Source of the DNA: Salipiger marinus
GTDB taxonomy: Bacteria; Pseudomonadota; Alphaproteobacteria; Rhodobacterales; Rhodobacteraceae
NCBI RefSeq assembly: GCF_900100085.1
Contig: NZ_FNEJ01000004.1
Coordinates: 62,001 to 126,000, forward strand
Reading direction: 5' to 3'
Length of the DNA: 64,000 nt
In this document: one piece after another, positions 33,955 to 41,852 of the stretch
How positions within the stretch are numbered: the first letter of the stretch is position 1
How the letters are laid out: each line of letters starts with the position of its first letter
Notes under the pieces: model-generated
What the model was told of the DNA's origin: nothing
The model's input: the letters and a program-made list of their open reading frames with translations, nothing else
The model's database searches: none
Made by a program: the position numbers and the translations under genes

Positions 33955-34416
33955 TCAAGCGCTGTCGAGCGGCAGGGAAAACCCGGTCTTGACCCGGTCC
34001 ATGACGGCGCTGGTGCGAAAGCGCAGGATGTTGTCTTCGGCAAAGAAATGACGGCGGGTGAAGGCGTCGTAATCGGCCATGTCGCGGGCGGAGAGGATCA
34101 GGATAAAATCCGCGTTTCCGGTGACATAGTAGCACTGCATCACTTCGGGCGCCGCCTGCATCGCGGTCTTGAACCGGTCCAGATCCGCTTTGCGTTCGTT
34201 CTGCAGCGTCACCTCGACGATCAGGATCAGCCCGCGCCCGACCCGCGCAGGGTCCAGCACGGCGATCTCGGCCTCGATGATGCCGCTGGCACGCAGCCGC
34301 GCCAGCCGTTTGCGGCAGGCATCGGGCGACAGTGCCACCTGTTCTGAGAGGGCTTCGGCGGTGGCGCGGGCATTCCGCTGCAACGCTTCGAGGAGGAGGG
34401 CATCAAATCTGTCCAT
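33955..34416 (-). CDS. Lrp/AsnC family transcriptional regulator
   Basis: 153 residues, full length for the family. The helix-turn-helix (residues about 18-45, with ALSEQVALSPDACRKRLARL) is followed by the RAM domain (about 65-145) with YYVTGNADFILILSARDM. Lrp-type proteins sense amino acids. It faces the diaminopropionate ammonia-lyase-like gene across 171 bp containing two direct TCCGGAA repeats about three helical turns apart. It probably activates that gene in response to its substrate. Confidence 0.93.
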   Translation of the reverse strand: MDRFDALLLEALQRNARATAEALSEQVALSPDACRKRLARLRASGIIEAEIAVLDPARVGRGLILIVEVTLQNERKADLDRFKTAMQAAPEVMQCYYVTGNADFILILSARDMADYDAFTRRHFFAEDNILRFRTSAVMDRVKTGFSLPLDSA

Positions 34417-34500
34417 GCGGCAGGGATCGCGCAGAATCGGACCAAAGCGAAGCAGGAACTGCCGCCCGGTCTGGAAAACCGCGCCTTTCGCGCCTGCGGG

Positions 34501-34542
34501 TCCGGAAACCGGCCCGACTGCGGCGCAGATTTCCGGAACCGG
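34501..34542. promoter_or_regulatory. Direct repeats in the Lrp/ammonia-lyase divergent region
   Basis: TCCGGAAACCGG (34501-34512) and TCCGGAACCGG (34532-34542) are near-identical and start 31 bp apart, about three helical turns, on the same face of DNA. Lrp-family octamers bind repeated sites in this way. The 171-bp gap holds no gene. Confidence 0.4.
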
Positions 34543-34587
34543 TAGCCGCGTCTGCGCTAGGCTCTGGAACAGCGAAAGGAGCTACTC

Positions 34588-35631
34588 ATGGTGCATATCT
34601 TCCGGAATCCGTGGCGCGGCGGCGGGATTGACGGGGCAGGGCTGCTGCCGCTGGCAGAGGCGGGCGACGTGGCGGCCCTGCTGCAGCGCTGTCCGGCCCA
34701 TGCGGCGACCCCCCTGCGCCCCGCGCCGGATCTGGCGGCAGAGCTTGGGATCGCGGCGCTGTGGCTGAAGGACGAGCGCACGCGCATGGGGCTGGGCAGC
34801 TTCAAGGCGCTTGGCGCCGCCCATGCCATCGCGCGCGAGGCGGCAGCGACCGGAGCAGAGGATCTGCGCCATGCGCTGCGGGGGCGGGTCTATGTCACCG
34901 CCAGCGCGGGCAATCATGGCCTGTCCGTGGCGGCGGGTGCCCGGCTTTTTGGCGCGCGCGCGGTGATCCATCTGGCCGAGACCGTGCCGGACGCCTTTGC
35001 CACCCGGCTGCAGGACAAGGGGGCCGAGGTGGTCCGCTCTGGCGCCACGTATGAGGACAGCATGCGGGAAGCCGCCCGCGCGGCGGAGGTGCAGGGCTGG
35101 ACGCTGCTGTCGGACAGTTCATGGCCGGGATATACCGAGCTGCCCCTGCGCGTGATGGAAGGCTATCTGCAGCTGGCCGCCGAGGCTGCCGCGCAGATCG
35201 ACGGGCCGCCGACCCATATCCTGCTGCAGGCCGGGGTGGGCGGGCTCGCCGCCGCCGTGGCCGCCCATGCGCGGCATGTCTGGGGGCAGGCGCCGCAGAT
35301 CGTGGTGGTGGAACCCGAGGCGGCCCCGGCGCTGCGCGACAGCCTGCGCGTGGGCCGGGTGGTGGACACGCAGGGCCCGGTTTCGATCATGGGGCGGCTC
35401 GACTGCAAGACGCCGTCGCTGATCGCGCTCAACGGGCTGGCGCGCGATGCCGACGCAATCGCCACCATTTCGGAGGAGGAGGCGCAGCGCGGCGTCGACT
35501 TGCTGGCCCGGCACGGCCTTGCCACGACCGCCTCGGGTGGGGCCGGGGTCGCGGCGCTGCTGGCGGGGCTCGACCTGCCCCCCGACGCGCGGGTGCTGGC
35601 CATCCTCAGCGAGGGGCCGGAACTGGGCTGA
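34588..35631 (+). CDS. Diaminopropionate ammonia-lyase-like PLP enzyme (fold type II)
   Basis: 347 residues. The pyridoxal-phosphate lysine is K73 in GLGSFKALGA, preceded by KDERTRMGLG, the family block shared with diaminopropionate ammonia-lyase. VTASAGNHGLSVAAGARLFG holds the phosphate-side loop and THILLQAGVGGLAAAV the glycine-rich phosphate cup. It is somewhat shorter than E. coli YgeX (about 400). It likely eliminates ammonia from an amino acid such as 2,3-diaminopropionate, serine or threonine. The divergent Lrp gene suggests an amino-acid inducer. Exact substrate is inference. Confidence 0.85.
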   Translation: MVHIFRNPWRGGGIDGAGLLPLAEAGDVAALLQRCPAHAATPLRPAPDLAAELGIAALWLKDERTRMGLGSFKALGAAHAIAREAAATGAEDLRHALRGRVYVTASAGNHGLSVAAGARLFGARAVIHLAETVPDAFATRLQDKGAEVVRSGATYEDSMREAARAAEVQGWTLLSDSSWPGYTELPLRVMEGYLQLAAEAAAQIDGPPTHILLQAGVGGLAAAVAAHARHVWGQAPQIVVVEPEAAPALRDSLRVGRVVDTQGPVSIMGRLDCKTPSLIALNGLARDADAIATISEEEAQRGVDLLARHGLATTASGGAGVAALLAGLDLPPDARVLAILSEGPELG

Positions 35632-35653
35632 CCGCGCGCGGCCTTTGCGGCGG

Positions 35654-36514
35654 TCAGGCGAAGCGCTTGGCCCCCGCCACACAAAGACCGACAAGGGCCG
35701 TGACCACGATCATCGACCCTGCCACCGGCTCGCCCAGAAGCAGGCCCGCCAGCGCCAGACCGAAGAAGGGCTGCAGCAGCTGCAGCTGGCCCACGCCCGC
35801 GATCCCGCCAAGCGCGAGACCGCGATACCAGAACACAAATCCCACCAGCATGCTGAAGACAGACACATAGCCAAGCCCCAGCCATTCCGGCAGGCTGACC
35901 TCTGAAAATCCTGCGGGCCAGCTGGCCAGCATCACCGCAGCCATGCCCGGCAGCGCCAGCACCAGCGCCCAGGAGATCACCTGCCAGCCTCCCAGGCGGC
36001 GGGACAGGGTGGCGCCTTCGGCATAGCCCAGACCGCAGATCAGGATGGCGCCCAGCATCAGCAGGGTGCCGGTCAGCGTGCCGCCATCCCCCTGCCGTCC
36101 GGCAAACAGCGCCACGGCAAGGCTTCCGGCGCAGGAGAACAGCCAGAAGACGGGGCGGGGCCGCTCCCTGCCGCGCAGCACGCCGAAAAGGGCTGTGGCC
36201 AGCGGCAGCAACCCGATAAAGACGATGGACTGCGCCGAGGTGATGTGGCGCAGCGCCAGCGCCGTCAGCAGCGGAAAGCCCACGACCACCCCCGCCGCGG
36301 TAAGGGCAAGCGGGACAAGGTCGCGCCGCTGCGGCCATGCCTGCCGCAGCAGCAGCAGAAGCGCAGCCCCCAGCAGGGCGGCGATCACCGCGCGGGCGGA
36401 GGTCAGGAACAGCGGGCTGAATCCCCCGACCGCGACCCGCGTCGCCGGAAGCGAGCCGCTGAATATGATCACCCCGAGCATCCCGCTGCCCCAGCCCGCG
36501 CCTGTCTGCGTCAT
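35654..36514 (-). CDS. EamA (DMT superfamily) exporter
   Basis: 286 residues from the ATG at 36514; the open frame extends far upstream only as antisense noise. There are ten hydrophobic helices in two five-helix EamA repeats, each ending in the family motif LLGEPVAG-like segment. It sits in the inner membrane and usually exports amino acids or metabolites. It is divergent from a MocR regulator across a gap with a clean inverted repeat, a standard pairing for this family. Its stop codon region forms a short stem with the convergent ammonia-lyase stop. Confidence 0.9.
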   Translation of the reverse strand: MTQTGAGWGSGMLGVIIFSGSLPATRVAVGGFSPLFLTSARAVIAALLGAALLLLLRQAWPQRRDLVPLALTAAGVVVGFPLLTALALRHITSAQSIVFIGLLPLATALFGVLRGRERPRPVFWLFSCAGSLAVALFAGRQGDGGTLTGTLLMLGAILICGLGYAEGATLSRRLGGWQVISWALVLALPGMAAVMLASWPAGFSEVSLPEWLGLGYVSVFSMLVGFVFWYRGLALGGIAGVGQLQLLQPFFGLALAGLLLGEPVAGSMIVVTALVGLCVAGAKRFA

Positions 36515-36576
36515 CACCTGCTCCTTGTGGTTCCTTCCCGGATAGGGATTTGCCGCTGGCGGGGACAGGGACAGAC

Positions 36577-36602
36577 CCATACAATTGCGCCAAACTGTAT
36601 GG
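36577..36602. promoter_or_regulatory. MocR operator / divergent promoter
   Basis: CCATACA (36577-36583) and TGTATGG (36596-36602) are perfect 7-bp complementary arms around 12 bp. The repeat lies between the eamA-type start (36514) and the mocR-type start (36608), overlapping a possible earlier ATG at 36599. Such repeats are typical MocR/PdxR/GabR binding sites with the two promoters back to back. Confidence 0.65.
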
Positions 36603-36607
36603 ATCGG

Positions 36608-38026
36608 ATGAAGGATACACTTGGCCCCATGGCACAGGGATCGCGCACGGCAGAGGTGATGGAGGCGATCCGCCGCAGGCTGGCGACACGCGCCCTTGCC
36701 CCCGGAGAGCGTCTGCCCTCGATCCGCCGGTTCGCGGGGGTGATGGGAGTGTCGCCCTCGACGGTGGTCGAAGCCTATGACCGGCTGGCCGCCGAGGGGG
36801 TGATCCGGTCCCGCCCGGGGTCGGGCTTTTATGTGGTGGGGGTGGCGCCCTCGCTGGATCTGCGGGCGCCGGGGCCGCAGCGCGACCGTGCGGTGGATCC
36901 GTTCTGGGTCTCGCGACAGTCGCTGGATGCCGGGGCCGAGGTGCTGAAACCCGGATGCGGCTGGCTGCCCCCGGACTGGATGCCGCAGACCGCGCTGCGG
37001 CGCGCGCTGCGCCAGCTTGCCCGTGCCCCCGACGCGCTGCTGGCCGAATATGGCAGCAGCCTTGGCCCGCCCCGGCTGCGCCGCATCCTTGCCCGCCACT
37101 GCGCCGAGGAAGGGCTGGAGATCGGCCCTGACGCGCTTCTGCTGACGCCCTCCGGGTCGCAGTCCATCGACCTTGTCTGCCGCTATCTGCTGCGCCCCGG
37201 CGACACGGTGCTGGTGGATGACCCCTGCTATTTCAACTTTCAGGCGCTGCTGCGGGTGCACAAGGTGCGGATCGTCTCTGTGCCGTTCACGGCCTCGGGG
37301 CCGGATCTGGACCTGTTCGCGGCGGCGCTGGCCGAGCATCGGCCCCGGCTCTACATCACCAACTCCGCGCTGCACAATCCCACCGGCGGCACGCTCACGG
37401 CGCAGACCGCGCATCGGCTGCTGGTGCTGGCGGGGGCGCATGACCTGACCGTGATCGAGGACGAGACCTTTGCCGCGCTGGAGCCCGAGCCGTCGCCACG
37501 CCTTGCCGTGCTGGACGGGCTGGAGCGGGTCATCCGCATCGGCAGCTTTTCCAAGACGCTGTCGGCTGCCGCCCGCTGCGGCTATGTCGCGGGCCCGCCC
37601 GACCTGATCGCCGCGCTGACCGATCTGCAGGTGGCCACCAATTTTGGCGGACCAAGCCCCATCGCCGCCGAGATCGTGGCCGCGGCGCTGAGCGATGGCA
37701 GCTATCGCAAACATGTGGAGGGGGTCCGGCGGCGGCTGTCCCGCGCGCGAAAGGAGGCTGCCGCGCGGCTGGCCGATCTGGGCATCACGCCATGGCTGAT
37801 GCCGCGCGGCGGCTTCTATCTGTGGTGCCACCTGCCCGAAGGCCGGGACGCCGCCGATCTGTCGCGGGCGGCGCTGCGCGAGACTGTGGTGCTGGCGCCC
37901 GGCAACATCTTCAGCCCGGCGCAGACGGCGGCGGGCTTCATGCGGTTCAATGTAAGCCAGATGCCGGAGCGCGCGTGGCAGGTTCTGGCGCATGTGCTTG
38001 CCGAACCGCCGGACCGGCACGGCTGA
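36608..38026 (+). CDS. MocR family regulator (GntR HTH fused to a PLP aminotransferase domain)
   Basis: 472 residues from the ATG at 36608; the ATG at 36599 lies inside the operator arm. The winged helix spans about residues 10-80 (SPSTVVEAYDRLAAEGVI). The fold-type I aminotransferase-like domain spans about 110-465, with NSALHNPTGG and the PLP lysine in GSFSKTLS near residue 315. MocR proteins use PLP and an amino acid as effector and usually control a divergent transporter gene, here the EamA exporter. Family is secure; effector unknown. Confidence 0.92.
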   Translation: MKDTLGPMAQGSRTAEVMEAIRRRLATRALAPGERLPSIRRFAGVMGVSPSTVVEAYDRLAAEGVIRSRPGSGFYVVGVAPSLDLRAPGPQRDRAVDPFWVSRQSLDAGAEVLKPGCGWLPPDWMPQTALRRALRQLARAPDALLAEYGSSLGPPRLRRILARHCAEEGLEIGPDALLLTPSGSQSIDLVCRYLLRPGDTVLVDDPCYFNFQALLRVHKVRIVSVPFTASGPDLDLFAAALAEHRPRLYITNSALHNPTGGTLTAQTAHRLLVLAGAHDLTVIEDETFAALEPEPSPRLAVLDGLERVIRIGSFSKTLSAAARCGYVAGPPDLIAALTDLQVATNFGGPSPIAAEIVAAALSDGSYRKHVEGVRRRLSRARKEAAARLADLGITPWLMPRGGFYLWCHLPEGRDAADLSRAALRETVVLAPGNIFSPAQTAAGFMRFNVSQMPERAWQVLAHVLAEPPDRHG

Positions 38027-38059
38027 CCGCACGGGCCAGCCGGACCGGGGCTGCGGCGC

Positions 38060-39007
38060 TTAGTCCAGCGTCACCACCTCGGGGGCGGCGGCGGCAAGCG
38101 GGCCGGGGGCGAGGATCGCGGCGATGTCGGCGGTGGTCGGCACTTCGGCGCGGATCACGCCCTGACCGACGATCCACGCGGCCTCGCTCGCCAGCAGTTC
38201 CGGCAGATCGGGGGCCAGCACGGTGCCGAATTCCATATCGGCCCACATGCCCTGCAGCGTCTCCACCGACACGTTGCCGCTGAGCGAGGCCGAAACCCTG
38301 TCCGCCGCCATGGCGGGATCGGCGGCGACATCGGCATCAGCCCGGACCAGCGCGCCCAGAAAGGCGGTCAGATCGGCATCGCGCGCCAGCATGTCGGGGC
38401 TTGCGGCCAGAATGTAATGCGGCTCGTAGCTGCCGGGCCGCAGTTCCAGATACCGCGCGCCAAGCGCGTCCTTGGCGCCCTGATAGAAGGTCGGGAAGGG
38501 CACGATGGCGTCGACATCGCCGCGCACCAGCGCCGGGACCAGATCGCCGGGCGCGGCATTGATGACCTCTGCCGAAACCCCCGCCTCGGTCAGTGCCGTG
38601 GACAGGAAGTAATCCACATTGGTGCCAAGCGTGGTGCCGATGCGCTTGCCGTCCAAATCGGAGAGGCTGTCGAGCGGCGACTGGTCGCTGTTGCCGATGA
38701 TCCGGCTGCCGGTGTAGCGGGTCAGATCGGCCACGATGGCAAAATCCTGCCCGGTCAGCGCGCCGGTCGCTGCGGGAAATTCCGCCATGAAGGCGATGTC
38801 GACCTGCCCGCCGAGCAGCGCCTCGAACGCCTCGCGCCCGGAGGCGAAATTGACCAGCGCGACCTCCAGCCCCGCCTCCTCGAAATAGCCGTCGGCCAGG
38901 GCGACATCGACCTGCGGCGTCTGCGGGTTCGGGGTCCAGGCAAAGGTGATGGGATCCGCAGCGGCGGCGGCGGGGATCAGCGACAGGGCAAAGATGGCGT
39001 GTTTCAT
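38060..39007 (-). CDS. ABC transporter substrate-binding protein, NitT/TauT/SsuA type
   Basis: 315 residues from the ATG at 39007, which has GAGGA six bases upstream. The ATG at 39019 overlaps the ATPase stop but has no ribosome site. The signal peptide ends near residue 17 (AAAAA-DP). The class is shown by ITFAWTPNPQTPQVDVALADGYF, by GREAFEALLGGQVDIAFMAEFP near residue 60, and by GKRIGTTLGTNVDYFLS near 125. It is the last gene of the operon, which is unusual because binding proteins are normally first. Aliphatic or aryl sulfonate is the likely ligand. Confidence 0.9.
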   Translation of the reverse strand: MKHAIFALSLIPAAAAADPITFAWTPNPQTPQVDVALADGYFEEAGLEVALVNFASGREAFEALLGGQVDIAFMAEFPAATGALTGQDFAIVADLTRYTGSRIIGNSDQSPLDSLSDLDGKRIGTTLGTNVDYFLSTALTEAGVSAEVINAAPGDLVPALVRGDVDAIVPFPTFYQGAKDALGARYLELRPGSYEPHYILAASPDMLARDADLTAFLGALVRADADVAADPAMAADRVSASLSGNVSVETLQGMWADMEFGTVLAPDLPELLASEAAWIVGQGVIRAEVPTTADIAAILAPGPLAAAAPEVVTLD

Positions 39008-39015
39008 GACAGTCC

Positions 39016-39795
39016 TCATGCGCGGGAGTGGGGGGAAGTGGGGTGAAGAAGCTCGATGATCTCTTCGCGGATCGGCAGCAGCACCTCGGCCTGCGCGCGC
39101 AGCGACCGGGGGCGGGGCAGATCCAGCGGATAGTCGCGCAGGATCCGGCCCGGGGCCTGACTCATCACGCAGACGCGGTCGGCGAGCAGCAGCGCCTCGT
39201 CAACGTCATGGGTGACGAACAGCACGGTGGCGCGGTGCTTCTGCCAGATGTCGATCAGCAGGCGGTGCATCACGATCCGGGTCTGGGCATCCAGCGCGCC
39301 GAAGGGTTCGTCCATCAGCAGCACCTTGGGGCCGGAGGCGAAGGTGCGGGCGATGGCCACGCGCTGCTTCATTCCGCCGGACAGCTCCTGCGGGAACTTG
39401 CGCGCGTGATCCGCCAGATTGACCTCCTCCAGCGCGGCCATGGCCCGGTCCTGCAGCTCTGCCTTGGGCAGGCCCAGACGTTTCAGCGCGAACTTGACGT
39501 TGCCAAGCGCCGTGAACCACGGAAACAGCGCGTATTGCTGGAAGATCACCCCGACATCGGGCCGGGGGCCGGAAATGCCGGTGCCGTCCAGCGTGATGGC
39601 GCCGCTGGCGGGGGTGACGAAGCCCGCGATGGCGTTCATCAGCGTGGACTTGCCGCAGCCGGACGGGCCGATCAGCGCGGTGAAGCTGCCGGGCGCCAGA
39701 TGCAGCGTGGTGGGGGCCAGCGCCGTGACCGGCCCCTCCTTGCCCTTGAAGGTGATCGATACCTGATCGACGCGGACATGACCTGACATCGCCAT
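39016..39795 (-). CDS. ABC transporter ATP-binding protein, SsuB/TauB type
   Basis: 259 residues from the ATG at 39795, part of a TGATG stop-start overlap with the permease. Walker [10 protein letters not shown] is near residue 45, the signature [17 protein letters not shown] near 142 and [13 protein letters not shown] near 163. The Q-loop [16 protein letters not shown] is typical of the nitrate/sulfonate/bicarbonate subfamily. It powers uptake through the neighbouring permease. Confidence 0.95.
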   Translation of the reverse strand: MAMSGHVRVDQVSITFKGKEGPVTALAPTTLHLAPGSFTALIGPSGCGKSTLMNAIAGFVTPASGAITLDGTGISGPRPDVGVIFQQYALFPWFTALGNVKFALKRLGLPKAELQDRAMAALEEVNLADHARKFPQELSGGMKQRVAIARTFASGPKVLLMDEPFGALDAQTRIVMHRLLIDIWQKHRATVLFVTHDVDEALLLADRVCVMSQAPGRILRDYPLDLPRPRSLRAQAEVLLPIREEIIELLHPTSPHSRA

Positions 39796-40601
39796 CACCC
39801 CTGCTGCCAGTGGACAAGTTTGCGGCCCGCCCATCGGACCAGCAGATCGACGCAGGCCCCGAGCGCGCCCAGAAGGATCAGCAGCGCGAACATGCGGTCG
39901 GTGCGGATATACTGCCGTGCTTCCTGCAGCCGGTATCCCAGCCCCGAGGACGCGCCCGACAGTTCCGCCGCCACAAGGCTCAGGAACGCCAGCGCCACGC
40001 CCAGCCTCAGCCCCGCCACGATATGCGGGGCGGCGGCAGGGATCACCACGGTCAGGAATTCCCGCTGCCGCGACGCCCCCAGAGAGCGCGAGGCGCGCAG
40101 ATAGATCTCGGGGATGTATTCCATGCCGTGATGCGTGTTGAACCAGACGGTGAGGAACACGGTGTAGGAGACGACGAAATATTTCGACCCCTCGCCGATG
40201 CCGAACCAGACGATCGCCACGGGCACCAGAGCGATGGCCGGGATCGGGCGCAGCAGTGTCAGAAAGGGGTTGAGCAGCGCGCGGACCAGCGCCACCCGTC
40301 CCGTCAGCAGGCCCAGCGTGACCCCCAGCACCGACCCGATGGCAAAGCCGGTGGCCGCCCGCCGCATCGACACGGCAAGATCGGTGGCAAGCGTGCCGTT
40401 CTCCGCCATCTCGACCCCGGCCTGCCAGACCGACAGCGGCGAGGGGAAGATCTGTTCCGGCACCAGCCCGGCGGCGGTGACAAAAAACCACAGCATCAGG
40501 ATGAAGCCGAAAGACAGCAGCGGTCGGCCAAGGCCGGTGGCCCCTGCCAGCCCCATGGCCAGCAGCGGCCGGACCCGCCGCGGGGAAGCAGGATCAGCCA
40601 T
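39795..40601 (-). CDS. ABC transporter permease, SsuC/TauC type
   Basis: 268 residues with six membrane helices and the EAA coupling loop [20 protein letters not shown] near residue 170. The family patterns [26 protein letters not shown] and [18 protein letters not shown] are clear. It overlaps the start of the ATPase and the end of the arylsulfotransferase-like gene (8 bp), so the four genes form one tightly coupled operon. Confidence 0.95.
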   Translation of the reverse strand: MADPASPRRVRPLLAMGLAGATGLGRPLLSFGFILMLWFFVTAAGLVPEQIFPSPLSVWQAGVEMAENGTLATDLAVSMRRAATGFAIGSVLGVTLGLLTGRVALVRALLNPFLTLLRPIPAIALVPVAIVWFGIGEGSKYFVVSYTVFLTVWFNTHHGMEYIPEIYLRASRSLGASRQREFLTVVIPAAAPHIVAGLRLGVALAFLSLVAAELSGASSGLGYRLQEARQYIRTDRMFALLILLGALGACVDLLVRWAGRKLVHWQQG

Positions 40602-41718
40602 GCGCGCGCTCCTTCAGCCATGGCAGCGCCGAAGCCGGGTAACGATGCGCGCGGAAGCAGCTGTTATGCTCGCCGGTGATGAACTGGGCCAGCGGTTCGG
40701 GATAGGCCGCGAAGTCCGGGATGACATATTCCCAGACCACCGCGCCCTCTGGCGTGACCTCGAACAGGCGGCCAAAGGCGCTTTCGCAGATGAAGGTATT
40801 GCCGTTCCACAGCCGCTGGCAGCCGCCCATATAGGGCGAGAAAAACGCCATCGGCAGCGGATCGGCATAGGACCACACGACCCGGCCCGAGCGGTCGAAT
40901 TCCAGCGCCCGGGAAAACGGCGAGGTGGATCCGGTGCGCAGGTTGCCATTGTCGAAGACAAGGATGTTGCCGCCTTCGGTTTCCACCGGCGTGTGCTGCT
41001 GCGCCACGACCTCGGGGCCGACATGCCAGACCACCGCGCCCGTCTCGCGGTTCACCGCCACCACGCCGGAGGTGGTGCGCAGGCTCAGCAGCATCAGCCC
41101 GTCGCTGGTCACCGACACGCCGTTGACCATCGGCCAGTGGCGGCGGTCGAAATTGGCATGGACGGGAAAATCCGCGGGATCGAGGTGATCCCAGATCCGC
41201 CATTCCCACACCACCTCGCCCGCGCGGTTCACCTCGCGCAGGATGTCGGACTGGATGATGCCATCCGCCCCGTCCTTGCGCGGATCGCCCCCGGTGACGC
41301 GGGCGGCCTTGTCGGCGGGCAGCGGCGCCGCAACGGTGTAAAGCAGGTTGCCGTTGGGCAGCCAGTGCGCGTCATGGTGGTGATAGATGTCCTCGTGCCG
41401 CCAGACGATGTCGCCCTCGGGGGTCGCTTCGTAGAAATCGCCGCCATGCCACAGATCCCATGCCGGATAGAGCGCCGCCGAAGTGGCGTGGCTGCCATTG
41501 TAGCCAATGTTGCCATTGGGCAGGATCACCGCATCGCGGCCCGGGCGCACCGGCATCTGCCAGCGATGCGCGGAATTTCCCTCGACATCCACCAGATCGA
41601 CCCGGCCTTCGCCGGTCTGGGGCGCAAACAGCGTGTAGCCGCCTGCGGTGCGGTCCCGGTCGATGGCGGTGAGTCCGGTCCTGCGACGGCGGAGCGTGGT
41701 TTGATCAACAGCGGTCAT
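40594..41718 (-). CDS. Arylsulfotransferase-fold (ASST-like) protein
   Basis: 374 residues. The beta-propeller repeats of the arylsulfotransferase family recur as GNI/GNL-type turns (ILPNGNIGYNG, WLPNGNLLYTV, ILVFDNGNLRTG, RLWNGNTFICE). The HHHDAHWLPNGN block near residue 115 is the strongest family mark, and a late histidine (FRAHRY) could be a candidate active residue. There is no signal peptide, so it is probably cytosolic, unlike E. coli ASST, which is periplasmic. It is the first gene of an operon with a sulfonate-type ABC transporter and lies under a LacI-type palindrome. Sulfate or sulfonate chemistry is inferred, not shown. Confidence 0.82.
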   Translation of the reverse strand: MTAVDQTTLRRRRTGLTAIDRDRTAGGYTLFAPQTGEGRVDLVDVEGNSAHRWQMPVRPGRDAVILPNGNIGYNGSHATSAALYPAWDLWHGGDFYEATPEGDIVWRHEDIYHHHDAHWLPNGNLLYTVAAPLPADKAARVTGGDPRKDGADGIIQSDILREVNRAGEVVWEWRIWDHLDPADFPVHANFDRRHWPMVNGVSVTSDGLMLLSLRTTSGVVAVNRETGAVVWHVGPEVVAQQHTPVETEGGNILVFDNGNLRTGSTSPFSRALEFDRSGRVVWSYADPLPMAFFSPYMGGCQRLWNGNTFICESAFGRLFEVTPEGAVVWEYVIPDFAAYPEPLAQFITGEHNSCFRAHRYPASALPWLKERAHG

Positions 41719-41727
41719 CTGGGCCTC

Positions 41728-41741
41728 TTAAAACGATTTAA
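41728..41741. promoter_or_regulatory. LacI-type operator at the arylsulfotransferase-like gene start
   Basis: TTAAAACGATTTAA has perfect 5-bp arms and a central CG (12 of 14 positions symmetric). It sits 9 bp upstream of the ATG at 41718 and resembles the perfect palindrome at 41771. A repressor here would overlap the translation start region and the promoter. Confidence 0.65.
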
Positions 41742-41770
41742 CCAAGCGTTACGGACGATTCCGCCTTGAG

Positions 41771-41782
41771 TAAAACGTTTTA
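41771..41782. promoter_or_regulatory. Perfect 12-bp LacI-type palindrome
   Basis: TAAAACGTTTTA is its own reverse complement with a central CG, matching LacI-family operators. With the site at 41728 (43 bp apart, about four helical turns) it could support looping between the divergent LacI gene and the arylsulfotransferase-like operon. Confidence 0.75.
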
Positions 41783-41852
41783 AAGGTCGAGGCTGGCCTT
41801 AAAGAAGCGCCCGCTGATAAAACGGGCAGAATGATGAATGGCAAGGCAGGAT

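Noticed and set aside
35654-38032. 792-codon minus-strand frame spanning both EamA and the region opposite MocR
   Set aside because: Only the part from 36514 downstream encodes an EamA protein. The remainder is antisense to the MocR gene and has no domain.
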